From positions 3,844,001 through 3,908,000 of the forward strand of contig VCCP01000005.1 in NCBI GenBank assembly GCA_005765155.1: DNA of 64,000 bases, written 5' to 3'. The notes beneath the pieces are model-generated. The model had not been told where the DNA came from, made no database searches, and saw nothing but the letters and a program-made list of their open reading frames with translations. The position numbers and the translations under genes are program-made. This document shows positions 11,215 through 21,279 of this stretch, in pieces; position 1 is the first letter of the stretch, and every line of letters begins with the position of its first letter. The stretch comes from Zelopaecilomyces penicillatus (Eukaryota; Ascomycota; Sordariomycetes; Hypocreales; Pseudodiploosporaceae).

Positions 11215-13429
11215 ATGTCCTGTAAGTCGTCAATGGGGTCTTAAAACCCAGGAAACCAGAAGAAAAAAACCCAAACTCAAACTCAAGGAGACTCATCTTC
11301 ATGTAAAATTCACTCACTTACCTTTATCTCTCTCGGCTGCAGCCAAACATTTCTCCAACGACGCAAACGCCCTCGTCACCGCCGCCCTCCGAGCAGCCAC
11401 TTACACAAACCCATCCCTTACCTTTGACCAGACCCATAAGATCGTCTCCCTCCGCGATGACGACAACGGTGACGGCGCCGCCTCCCGGCAGCCCACTGTT
11501 GCTCTCGTCTCCGGCGGCGGCTCCGGCCATGAACCTTCCTTTGCTGGTTTCGTTGGCCGCGGCTTCTTGACGGCTGCCGTTGCGGGCTCCGTATTCGCCT
11601 CGCCCTCAGCCGAGCAGGTGTTCCAGGCTATCCGACGCCTTGGCGGGGGGGAACAAGGCCGACGACAACAACAACAACAACAACGCCGGAGCGTCTTGGT
11701 CATCATCATGAACTACACGGGTGATGTTTTACACTTTGGAATGGCAGTCGAGAGAGCCCGCGCGGCGGGTATTGAGACAGAGCTGCTTGTTGTTGGGGAC
11801 GATGTTGGCGTCGGTAGAAAGAGGGGTGGCAGGATCGGAAGGAGAGGGCTTGCTGGGACAGTATTGGTGCAGAAGATTGCTGGTGCGGCTGCCGCTCAAG
11901 GGTGAGTTCATGATAATGGCCATGTCGAGGTCGCTTCCGCATTGAAACTGACAGCAGGATCCAAAACATAGTGTGAGTCTCCAAGAAATCCACAAAATTG
12001 CCAGTCTAGCCGCCCAAAACACCGCCACCGTCGGTGCCTCCCTCGCCCATGTCCACGTCCCCGGCCGCGATATCACACCGGATGAGCTTGGTGACGAGAT
12101 CGAGATCGGCATGGGCATCCACAACGAAGAAGGATTCGGCCGCGTCAAAACAACTCTGCCAGGCCTTGTGGCAACAATGCTCCAGCAGCTTCTCGACCAG
12201 TCCGACACAGACCGCGCCTACATCGAAGTGAAGCCGAGGCAGGAGAACAACGACAACACCAACAATAGCAACGAGGAGGTCATTATTATGATCAACAACC
12301 TGGGCGGCGTCAGCGCGCTTGAGCTCGGCGCCATCACGGCCGAGGTGGTGGATCAGCTGGCGGCGACCTACCGCATCCGGCCGGCACGGCTGCTGAGCGG
12401 GACTTATATGAGCAGCCTCAACGGAATGGGATTCAGTATCACGCTGCTCAAGGTGGTGGACCGGGCGTTTTTGACATTTATCGACGCCCCCGCTGATGCT
12501 GCTGGCTGGTCTCCGGCCGTTCAACCTGAAAACTGGGAGCACACCATTGACGCCAGTGAGGCCGAGGCTAATCATGTTAGCCCCGGAAATGATGATGAAG
12601 AAGCGTCTATCCCCAGTAATCTCACATGTATGTTGCTCTGTGCTTCTTTGCACTCCCCCCCCCTTTTTTTTCAGTGTGCCTTGTTTTTGTTTTTTTCCTT
12701 GACTCAGTATGAGCATAATTGACGTGGGCATCTTTTCTTCAAGTGGACGGCCTTGCAACCATCTCTAAGCTTCAGGCTGCTCTGTCGGGTCTCATTGCGG
12801 CGGAGCCCGAAATCACAAAGTATGACACGCTCGTCGGCGACGGCGACTGTGGTCTTTGCCTCAAGACTGGCGCCGAGGCTGTCCTCAAACATATCAGCGC
12901 CGCAGAAATAGCCGGTTCCACTCCGGAGCAGAAGATCGACGCCGTGCATTTCGTCCGTTACATCGCTCGTGTCATCGAGTCAAGCATGGACGGAACCTCT
13001 GGCGCTCTCTATGCCATCTTCATAAACGCGCTCGCCTCAGGTCTACAGGCGCAGGCGCAAGCGCAGGAGCAACAGCATCGAGCAGGCCATGTTCAATCCC
13101 AGGCGACTCCATCCCAGGCGATCGCCGCCACGCCACGCATCTGGGCTGAGGCCTTGCGCGCCGCCCTCGACAGCCTGGCCAAGTACACACCTGCACAACC
13201 TGGCGATCGCACCGTTGTCGACGCACTTGCGCCGTTTGTGAACGTGTTGGCCGAGACGCTCGATATCAAGCGCGCCGTTGAAGCCGCTAAAAAGGGCTGC
13301 GATGCCACCAAGGGCATGGAAGCCAGTCTGGGCCGCTCGGTTTATGTTAATGCCGAGGGCTGGAGCGCATGCCCTGATCCCGGAGCTTATGGTCTTGTTA
13401 AGCTGCTTGAGGGGTTTCTGGTCGAATAG
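11215..13429 (+). CDS. DAK1: dihydroxyacetone kinase (DhaK-DhaL, ATP-dependent)
   Basis: Four exons (11215-11221, 11343-11901, 11972-12627, 12744-13429) give 635 residues. The enzyme phosphorylates dihydroxyacetone (and glyceraldehyde) with ATP to feed glycerol or methanol-derived triose into glycolysis and to detoxify it. The N-terminal DhaK domain begins MSSKHFSNDANALV and shows LVSGGGSGHEPSFAGFVG (His65 region), NYTGD, GDDVGVGRK and GRRGLAGTVLVQKIAGA. LAHVHVPGRD (His215/His217) holds the likely substrate-binding histidine. The C-terminal DhaL domain shows LVGDGDCGL (about 435-443, Mg-ATP aspartates), SMDGTSGALY and GDRTVVDAL. Oddities: a 7-base first coding exon, a CAA-encoded Gln run (about 105-112), an Asn/Thr-rich insert, and a Gln/Ala insert inside DhaL. 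It converges on the DapA-family aldolase gene. Confidence 0.94.
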
Positions 13430-14341
13430 AGAGTGTGTGTGCTTTTGTCAGAAAGACATGTAAGCTACAGAGGCAAGCTAATGACTTAGGGCCGGGTTCG
13501 GCTGTCATGGGTTCGGTAGAAAAGAAAAAAGCAAAGAAAAACGCCTCCATGCAAGTAGTTAATGGTGGGTTCCGTTGTTGGCATAAAGAGATGCAGATGC
13601 ATTACGCACACCACCTTCAGACCCCATCACGACCATCATCATGACTAGCATGAATTTAAGAATTGTTGCACTTTAGAAGCCGATGTCAGACCCAAGATTA
13701 TGCTACGCTGGCCTTGTCAAGGTTTGCGCGTAACATGACACGAATACATGCCAAGTTGCAATGTCCTGTCCCCTCTTTGCCCACAGTGCAACGCAACTCA
13801 AGCAACATCAACAGCACCAACAGAAGAGTAGGGACTGTCTCTTCGCAGGGTTCACCCAGGCCCTCCTTCACAGCATTACTGACGTTACAGCACATGTAAA
13901 TAGACACGTACCATACCAACATCAGCAATGCCACATTATTGATTTCCCATGTCGACTAATAGTTTATGGAAGAAATTGAAAAAGAGGCAGGGGAGGGAAT
14001 AGCAAATGTAAAATGCGCCAAAACCATCAAAATAGTTCTTTCGTATACCAGCATAGAACCATGTATGCGCCATATTCATTCACCCGACGCCAACAGGAAC
14101 CCCAGCCATAACTGTCTTGTAGTCCAGCTTGCAATAACTCTGCCAGGACTCATTGGCCCGCCCCAACCAAGCCTTGCGGGCGACGCCATCATGTAGTTTG
14201 TACTTTGTAAAGCCCCCCACGGCCTACCTGCCGCGGCAAAAAAACACTTCTTGTTGTCATCGTTGCAGCATGTCGTTTGTTGCTGACCGAGACTCATTTG
14301 CCGCTGCGTTATGATTCGTTACCCCTGGTTTTTATCTCACT
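13430..14341. other. intergenic region between two convergent genes
   Basis: This should contain the 3' ends of the kinase (+) and the aldolase (-). It has no frame with a recognisable product and only mild AT-richness. Confidence 0.5.
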
Positions 14342-15343
14342 TTATGCCGACGCAGCCGCCGCCGCCATGGCATTCTCCGTCTCTACCACTTCTGCAAACT
14401 CGGCAAGCTGCGCGTCAAGCGCCTTGCCCTCAAGCAGAGCACAGGGTTTCCGTGGCTCACCTCCGTAACCATAGTATCGTTGCAAAGCTGCCTTGACGGA
14501 GACAAATCCCCCCTTGATGGCAGCCCAGTCGCCCCGCGCAACTATTGCCTGTAACTGTCTGGCCTCTTCCATTTTGCCTCCCTTCCATAATTGCTGCACC
14601 TCGACACAGGCCCTCGGAACTACGTTGCCCAAACCAGCAATGACACCGTGACCGCCAACGGCGAGAGTCTGGACCGTAAAGTCGGCACTGCCGCCGAATG
14701 TCCGGAATGTGGTGCCCTGAGTTCCCGCCACGATGCGGGCCAGCTTGCCCGTGTTACCGCATGTCAGCTTCACACCAACAATGTTTGGGTGCTGCGCCAA
14801 TGTCAGAATGGTGTCTGAGCTAAGATCCAGCCCGCCACAAGCTGCAGGGAAGTTATAAACCAGCAGCGGAATGGGGCTCCCATCAGCAACGGCCCGGAAA
14901 TGCTGCAGAATGAGGTCCGGTGTCAGAAGCCCTCCATAATAGGCTGGCGGAAGTATCAGGGCGTGAGTTCCACCAGACGCTGCGGCTTCCACGCAAAGTT
15001 GCAACGTCTCTCGTGTAGACTGGCTGCCGCATCCCACAATGAGTGGCATGTCGCTTCTGCCGGCGGCATCCATGGCTGAACGGGTGATGCGGTTGACTAA
15101 CTGACGCTCAGTATGATCCAGGTGGACTGCCTCTCCATTGGATCCATGTGTTACCAATCCTGTAGCTCCAGCGTCGACAAGCCGTTTTGTGTGTTTTGAT
15201 GTTGTCTCAACATCAATAGTGTCTTGAGCGGTGAAAAAGGCCACCGTAGGTACGTACAATCCTGAAGCCAGAGGTGTTATGGAAGATGCATCAACAGAGC
15301 TATTGCCATTGCCGTTTTCCCTGACCTCAGTTGATGCCGTCAT
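14342..15343 (-). CDS. DapA-family aldolase (4-hydroxy-2-oxoglutarate or 2-keto-3-deoxy sugar acid aldolase type)
   Basis: Single exon, 333 residues from ATG 15343; an in-frame TTG at 15361 was not used. A class I Schiff-base aldolase of the dihydrodipicolinate synthase/N-acetylneuraminate lyase family. Visible motifs are GLYVPTVAFF near the start, the pyruvate-carboxylate loop THGSNGEAVHL (about 68-78), VYNFPAACGG with Tyr163, and NIVGVKLTCGN with Schiff-base Lys192. FGGSADF and GLGNVVPRACVE complete the barrel. Such enzymes cleave a 2-oxo acid into pyruvate and an aldehyde. Fungal relatives include 4-hydroxy-2-oxoglutarate aldolase-like proteins and the L-threo-3-deoxy-hexulosonate aldolase of galacturonate catabolism (LGA1/gaaC). 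The sequence alone does not settle the substrate. Fungi make lysine by the aminoadipate route, so true lysine-pathway DapA activity is unlikely. Cytosolic: no signal seen. The C terminus is Ala-rich. Confidence 0.85.
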   Translation of the reverse strand: MTASTEVRENGNGNSSVDASSITPLASGLYVPTVAFFTAQDTIDVETTSKHTKRLVDAGATGLVTHGSNGEAVHLDHTERQLVNRITRSAMDAAGRSDMPLIVGCGSQSTRETLQLCVEAAASGGTHALILPPAYYGGLLTPDLILQHFRAVADGSPIPLLVYNFPAACGGLDLSSDTILTLAQHPNIVGVKLTCGNTGKLARIVAGTQGTTFRTFGGSADFTVQTLAVGGHGVIAGLGNVVPRACVEVQQLWKGGKMEEARQLQAIVARGDWAAIKGGFVSVKAALQRYYGYGGEPRKPCALLEGKALDAQLAEFAEVVETENAMAAAAASA

Positions 15344-17067
15344 GGTGAAGAGGATAAACAAAAGCCGTAACGAGAAGAACAGCCACCACTAACAAAGACG
15401 CAGGTGAGTGAGTAATGTGTATGTGCGGTAGTTCGATGTCGGACCGACCAAGCCCGAACTAGGGATTTCCAGCAGAGAAGACTTGTAAAAAGAAACCCAA
15501 GATTGTGAGAAAGAGGACATATCCAGCATTGAGACATTCAAAGGGGCGGCGCTGTGGGCTTCTATTATAAGCCGTTTCCGCGCCTGAGGAATGTCGACCA
15601 GATGATCACACGGCGCCCGCTCCTCCAAGCTGGGCCCAGTAGCCTGGCGGGCACTTGTGACGAAGTACTGTACTTTGCACCGTTGAACAACGAACGGTAC
15701 CCCCCACGGCCAGGTCGCTCAGCGCGAACCGTCTCTTCCCCCACGCAAGACGACAACCAATAACACCTTATTGTGGCCAAGGAACAACGACTGGTATCGA
15801 CAGGTTTTGGCCCCTCATGGTGCCCCACAGAACCACAGGGGTCATGGTTCCACCAGTCCACCGTGTTCACACCACATCAAGACTCGGGACGATTGCATCT
15901 GCCAATGGATCCTCTGTCCTGGCGAGCTCCCGCGCGTTATAAAGCAAGACTGTGGATCTCATGCGATCGGCCATGTTGAGTCGTTGAGCAACACCCGGAG
16001 GCGGGAGCAGACGGCCACTTGTAGACGGCCACTTGTAGACGGCCACTTGTAGATGGCCACTTACTACGTAGAAGTGTGGCTTAGATGACGAGCTATGGTG
16101 TTAATTAAAGGTCGACAAGAAGGAGTCAGGAGCGGAACGAAGCGAGGGACCAGGAGAGAGCGAGAGAGAGCGAGAGAGCCTGGCGGGGGCGGGATAGCGC
16201 GGAAAACTCCCCAACTTCATCCAATTCTTTTGTTGCTTCTCCTTGTTCCTTTTTCCTGGTCTCATTATGCCTCAAAAACAAAACAGAAGTAATATTCATA
16301 GTCTCACCCCACCTTCGATCTGCCAAATTCGAGCCTCGGAGGTGAGAGTTTGCCAATGCAAGTGACAGCCATCATGAAGGAAACTAGGACCTTAGACCCG
16401 GCGACGAAGAGTACCAGGACTGAGTCAATGCGAGCTTCCTTAATTTTTTCTCTTCATTTTCACTCACCATATAATGGTGTTTGGTGAAAACGGCGTCTCA
16501 GCCTCACAGGTTGATGGCCAAATGAAAAGCTATTTAGGTTGACCCCTCTCTGCAGCTGAGACTGAGATCAATTTCAGCCCCCAACCACGTTGAAAATCCA
16601 GCTTGGGTTTGAACAAACCACTCAATCTGCAAGCTCAAACCGGATGCAGCCGGGTATGGGGCGTTTCCGTTACCCTAGACTTACCTAAACGCTGCCCGAC
16701 CGAGTGGTAGCCGAACAGGGGATATGTCTAGTTCCAGGCAGTTGGGTGGTGTCGACTTAACAAATGCACATGCATCTGAATAGCTCCTCTCCCCCCCCCC
16801 ACGCCTCCTAACAGGGCCCAGGGAACCACGGCTGGGCTGGCCGGGTAGGCAGGTGTGCCTGTATGTGCATGCTTTTGCCTTGCTTTCGACTGTACCAGCT
16901 TAAGACCACTGCCATGCCCACGTCTTCAAGAGGTGGTGTGCGTTCTGCTTCCCGTTGGTCTTCCTCGCGTCTGTGGTATTTTGCCTCTATCCTTAAGCCC
17001 GTCAACCTCTTGCGCATCTCATGGTGCAACATGACAGGTGGACCTTGACGAAACGCTGTCCTTTCCT
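15344..17067. other. divergent intergenic region with a 14-bp tandem repeat
   Basis: This 1.7-kb stretch separates the aldolase (-) from the DUF3716 gene (+) and likely carries both promoters. It holds a 14-bp tandem array (16009-16062) and a GA-rich block near 16135-16190. A small frame at 16863-17048 just before the DUF3716 gene shows no recognisable protein and could be leader. Confidence 0.5.
16009..16062. repeat. 14-bp tandem repeat, about four copies
   Basis: Three perfect copies of AGACGGCCACTTGT (16009-16022, 16023-16036, 16037-16050) are followed by a partial fourth with one C-to-T change (16051-16062). The units abut exactly. They lie between divergent genes. Confidence 0.95.
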
Positions 17068-17985
17068 ATGTTATCACACCAGACCGCGGTTAATATGAGC
17101 CACAATCGTCTTGATGCGAGAGATGTTAGTCCAAAGACATCAATGACGATGGCAGCACCAACTGGGATCCCGACTCGCTGCTCGACAATCAAGCTCCCTC
17201 CCCTTTCTCGAGATAACTTGTCGCCAAACTCGCCCCCCATGGTCACTGGCCGCTCCATGCACCAAATCCAGCTAGAAATGGAGTATGATGCTGAAGAGAG
17301 CGACAACGACAGCGCGAAAGGCCCTTCCATACATGGATGGCCCGGAGGTCTGGAGCGCCATGCAAACGATCATTTCGACGGTCTGGGGGACCTGGCGGCA
17401 AGAGAGATCCATGCTCTATGTATATTTGATGACTTGGCCATTCTTTCATCTGCCCGACCCTGGTCATATGCCATTGAAGCTCTTGGCAAACTTCCGACTA
17501 TGCGCAAATGGGGACGATGGCGATGGAGAGAACAGCCGGCTTTTTCTCGCTTGCATGTTGTCGAGGCTATTATGGTGTACGAAAGAGGGGTTGAGCAGAG
17601 CACCAACGATCGCCGTTGCAGCCGTTGCCGTGCTGGCCAGGGTATCTCTCCTCAATGTGTCGTGGCACCTGAGGAAATCGGAACCGTATTAGAAATAGGA
17701 TGTTGCAGCAACTGTTTGTATGATGGCGTGCAGCATGTGTGTAATGCATCAGGGCGGAAAACTCCTATCCCAGGAGGCAGAGAGAGAAGCGCAGAAGCCA
17801 TGGGTGATCCTGACAAGGTTGTCGATCACATGGCAGTGCTCGAGATGATTGCCCAGCTCAAACGGCCTTCAGGAACCCATCGCGACCAAAGCCTTTCAGC
17901 CCGAGCAAAACGAATCGAGACGGCAGCGTTGCAGATTGCCCAAGCGGCCAGAGACTGGGGCGACAAGGTGGCGAGAGAAGCCTGA
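17068..17985 (+). CDS. DUF3716-type fungal protein, function unknown
   Basis: A single exon of 305 residues from ATG 17068; the frame is open 30 bases further up but begins with GTG there, so the start is uncertain and an upstream exon is possible. The family signature is a cysteine cluster at about residues 182-226: RRCSRCRAGQGISPQCVV, then CCSNCLYDGVQHVC. This C-x2-C...C...C-x2-C...C arrangement is characteristic of the fungal DUF3716 family and is probably a zinc-binding module. Upstream is a segment with ALCIFDDL and a WRWRE patch; downstream an amphipathic helix (LSARAKRIETAALQIAQAARDW). No catalytic motif, signal peptide or membrane segment is visible. It is neighboured by a HET-domain gene and belongs to the variable, lineage-specific part of the window. 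Confidence 0.7.
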   Translation: MLSHQTAVNMSHNRLDARDVSPKTSMTMAAPTGIPTRCSTIKLPPLSRDNLSPNSPPMVTGRSMHQIQLEMEYDAEESDNDSAKGPSIHGWPGGLERHANDHFDGLGDLAAREIHALCIFDDLAILSSARPWSYAIEALGKLPTMRKWGRWRWREQPAFSRLHVVEAIMVYERGVEQSTNDRRCSRCRAGQGISPQCVVAPEEIGTVLEIGCCSNCLYDGVQHVCNASGRKTPIPGGRERSAEAMGDPDKVVDHMAVLEMIAQLKRPSGTHRDQSLSARAKRIETAALQIAQAARDWGDKVAREA

Positions 17986-19092
17986 GTTGATAGAAACATG
18001 ATTATGTCTTGTTCAACCGATAAGGCAAGGCCGCCGATAGCCTTTAGGGCTGGAATGTGAATATATATGTTTGGGTTATGGATTGGCGTATCTTGGGAAT
18101 TTAAAAAGGGAAATGAAAACGAGAAAGTGGTGGGAGGGTGAACACATCATTTCAAGTGTGTTTTGGACGTGTTTCAGTGGAGGCAGGTTGCATGGCATCG
18201 TGCGAGTTCTGTAGTGATTATTTTGTCTTGTTATAGGCGGCTCTGCTTCGTTTCTCCCAATGCTAGTTGCTGTTATAGATGGCAGCATATCAGGAGACTG
18301 GAGAAACAAAGGGAATGAAGGAAGAAGTTGAATATACCAAGTTTTCTTTTTTTTCTTGGAAGCAACTTGGATGTCCTCCCTCAGCACCTGCCTCTACATA
18401 AGTGTACCTTCCCTAATAGCGGCGGACACATTCGACGACTTTCAATACGAATTCACAGTCTTTAGCTATAAATGAGTTTAAATCAATGAGACAACTTTCC
18501 ACCACTTGAATACAAAATATGAGGCATTAGATAGAAAATACTAGTCAAAGTCGCTGTGGCTGTGGTGTCAGCAAGGGCGTACAATGTGCCCCACATATGG
18601 ATGGGCTGGGAAGTCAGGATGTAAATGATACAAATTCAGCCGTCTTCTTATTGTTCTCCCTTTTGATTCATGAAGTTATGTTATTTCACTCGCGTCCATT
18701 GCATAGTTCATAAACTCGAAACGCCTAGGTGTACTCTCTTTGGGAAGCGAATGCGAATTGACTGGGTTAGGGTACCCTGTCACATCATTCAGCCCCCAGT
18801 CAAGCTCCACCAAGAACTGCGAGGCTCTCTCAGCTGAAGACAGCCCAGTCATGTTGACATGTGGGGGTTAGCCAAACTCCGCGACGAGTTGGACCTCCCT
18901 CATTCATGCTGCGGGTTAGTCTGAATTCGTTTTCACAGCACCAGCTATCCCCAACTAGTATACGTGGCGAGCCTGGCCACTGAAGTTTCGGCATCGTGAA
19001 CATTGGTCTGACGTAGGTACCTACCTACCTACTTTACTGGCCTCAGTTTCATCTCTCCACCCTAGGATGAGCAAAAGTTCTAGCTTTTAGCT
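17986..19092. other. intergenic region, no gene seen
   Basis: The stretch is AT-rich to about 18700, then contains the promoter of the HET gene with a GTAGGTACCTACCTACCTAC tract near 19014-19033. No frame gives a plausible product. Confidence 0.5.
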
Positions 19093-20796
19093 ATGAGACT
19101 CATCAACAATGAGACCATGGCTCTAGAAGAGTTCATGGGGGGTGGAATACATGCACCGGAATACGCAATTCTTTCACACACATGGGAAGATGGAGAACTT
19201 AGTCTGCAGGAGTTCTCCAATCCTAACAAGAAGGAACAATCGCGCAATAAGAAGGGATATACAAAGATCAAGAGAGCATGCGAGCTCGCCAAGGCATCTG
19301 GCATCAAATACACATGGGTCGACACCTGCTGCATCGACAAGAGCAGCAGCGCCGAGTTAACTGAGGCAATCAATTCCATGTTTCATTGGTACCGGGGCGC
19401 CATCGTCTGTTATGTATGGCTTGCAGACCTGCTCAAGGAGAAACCCAATTCCAAACCCCAAGAATTGGCTCATTCGCCATTCGAACACTGCCGCTGGTTC
19501 ACCCGTGGCTGGACACTACAAGAGCTCATCGCCCCTCGGCGGGTCGAGTTTTATGACCAAGACTGGAACTTTCGAGGGACAAAGATGGACCTCTGTGAGC
19601 AGATTTGCGAAATAACCAAAATAGGAGTTGAGGTTCTGGACGACCCCCAATGCCTTCCGCGTCTCTCAGTAGCCCACAGGATGTCTTGGGTATCGACCCG
19701 GCAGACTACGCGTGTTGAGGATATGGCATATTGCTTGCTCGGGATATTCGATGTAAATATGCCCATGCTATATGGTGAAGGCGAGCGGGCATTTCTCAGG
19801 CTTCAAGAGGAAATTGCCAAGAACAGCAACGACTTGAGTCTCTTCGCCTGGAGAGCCAACTCGGCGAACCAAGCATATCGCGGCGTTTTCGCCGACAGGC
19901 CGGCCGAATTTCTAAACTCGGGCGGCGTGAAGCTGACTAGTGACACCATCTTTAACCCAGAGTTTAGCATCACCAACAAAGGAATTCGAGTAAACTTGGA
20001 TCTCTACTCGGGCCCAGGCGCAGCTTTTTTGTTGAAGCTGAACTGCTCTCAACCCACCGATGATGGTCCACAGCAGATTGGGATCTGGGTAACGCAACAC
20101 GGAGGTGGAGTCTACGGCAGAACAAACGCCCAAGACTTCGCCGTAATCACACCCGGAGTTTTGGCAAAGCCACAACATGTCTTCCTCTTCAAAACCATCA
20201 GTGCCGATCGGTCTCGGGATCTGGAAGGCAGCCACAACAACGCATTCATGCTTCGAAAAGGATTCAACAATGTAGACAACACTTACTCGCCCGAGTTCCC
20301 CTTTGAGGCGATTTTTATGCAGCCAGCCGAGGAGTGGGACTCGCAGAGGCGAATGTTCCTGACACACGGGGCATCCGAATTCACAGGCTACGGAAACTTT
20401 TTCGCCAGCACCAAAGCTGGTACAAGCAATGATCTCATGGGTGGTGAATCGTTCCTCCTAGTATTCGGCATAGCAGAGGGCGAAAAGGAGCCCTGGGTCA
20501 CCATCGCCTCGGGATTCGATGGCGCAGAGCTGTTTCACATTGTTGGCCACTCGAAAAAGCTGGCTGTCGAGGCTCGCAAACGCGAGGGTATTCGAAGCAT
20601 ACTGACAAGGAACAAGGATAACTGCATCACTCATCAAGTCACGGTAACTTTGGAAAAGGAACTGATATCTGGCCTGACGGTGTGGTGCATCGACCTCCAC
20701 TGGGAAGCTGCAGAGGAAGAAAACGCAAGGGGAGAACTGTTGACTACCATGTGGGCTAATAGGGAGCAGTATGCCAAGTTGAGCATGGGCCTCTAA
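19093..20796 (+). CDS. HET-domain (heterokaryon incompatibility type) protein
   Basis: A single exon of 567 residues starting at ATG 19093. The HET domain spans about 22-170. Its first block is YAILSHTWEDGELSLQEF. Its second is GYTKIKRACELAKASGIKY followed by TWVDTCCIDKSSSAELTEAINSMF. Its third is CRWFTRGWTLQELIAPRRVEFYD. The stretch VEDMAYCLLGIFDVNMPMLYGEGERAFLRLQEEI (about 210-245) is the usual continuation in this subfamily. The remaining ~320 residues are a conserved-looking but unannotated C-terminal region without WD, ankyrin or NACHT repeats. In known systems HET domains trigger programmed cell death after non-self fusion, but most genomic HET proteins have no proven role. The HET core looks undamaged. 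Confidence 0.93.
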   Translation: MRLINNETMALEEFMGGGIHAPEYAILSHTWEDGELSLQEFSNPNKKEQSRNKKGYTKIKRACELAKASGIKYTWVDTCCIDKSSSAELTEAINSMFHWYRGAIVCYVWLADLLKEKPNSKPQELAHSPFEHCRWFTRGWTLQELIAPRRVEFYDQDWNFRGTKMDLCEQICEITKIGVEVLDDPQCLPRLSVAHRMSWVSTRQTTRVEDMAYCLLGIFDVNMPMLYGEGERAFLRLQEEIAKNSNDLSLFAWRANSANQAYRGVFADRPAEFLNSGGVKLTSDTIFNPEFSITNKGIRVNLDLYSGPGAAFLLKLNCSQPTDDGPQQIGIWVTQHGGGVYGRTNAQDFAVITPGVLAKPQHVFLFKTISADRSRDLEGSHNNAFMLRKGFNNVDNTYSPEFPFEAIFMQPAEEWDSQRRMFLTHGASEFTGYGNFFASTKAGTSNDLMGGESFLLVFGIAEGEKEPWVTIASGFDGAELFHIVGHSKKLAVEARKREGIRSILTRNKDNCITHQVTVTLEKELISGLTVWCIDLHWEAAEEENARGELLTTMWANREQYAKLSMGL

Positions 20797-21279
20797 GTTG
20801 ACGGACAAAAGGACGTGTAGAAAGAGTGTGTTAAAGAAAATAAAGGTCATCGTATTTAGTTGATTCGAGAGGCAGGTCATGTGCGCCTTCTTTGGGAGTT
20901 TCGTTGTGAATGGAAAAAGTAAACGGCCGGTGACAGATGCCGGTCACTCACTTTCGGTTCAGCATGATTCACCTGACCTGCAAACAAACCCGAATGGGAA
21001 TTCTGCCTCGTGCTGCTGCCACTTGCTGCTTCTGGTATATGAGAACTACTGCTAACAGCTGCCTGGATGGCCGCACAAAAAGACTCTTGTCCTCCTGCAC
21101 CACAACCACACAGCCTCCTCAACTGATTGATGCGACGTCCCAGACACGGCTCTCCCCTCTGCGGAAAGCCCCCTACTCTCTCTCGGTGTATTATCGCCTT
21201 TGCGTTCGGATACCAAAACCACGACTTTACCAACTAGCAATTCTCGCAACGAGAAACGTCTTCCTCACCCCGACGCCAA
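20797..21279. other. intergenic region between the HET gene and the broken Cys-motif gene
   Basis: Open frames over 20877-21280 on both strands overlap one another and show no recognisable product. The region likely contains the HET 3' end and the former promoter of the next gene. Confidence 0.45.

Noticed and set aside
17038..17067. GTG start for the DUF3716 protein
   Set aside because: GTG starts are not usual in fungal nuclear genes; ATG 17068 is the first in frame. An upstream exon ending near 16930 was considered, but the donor is poor.
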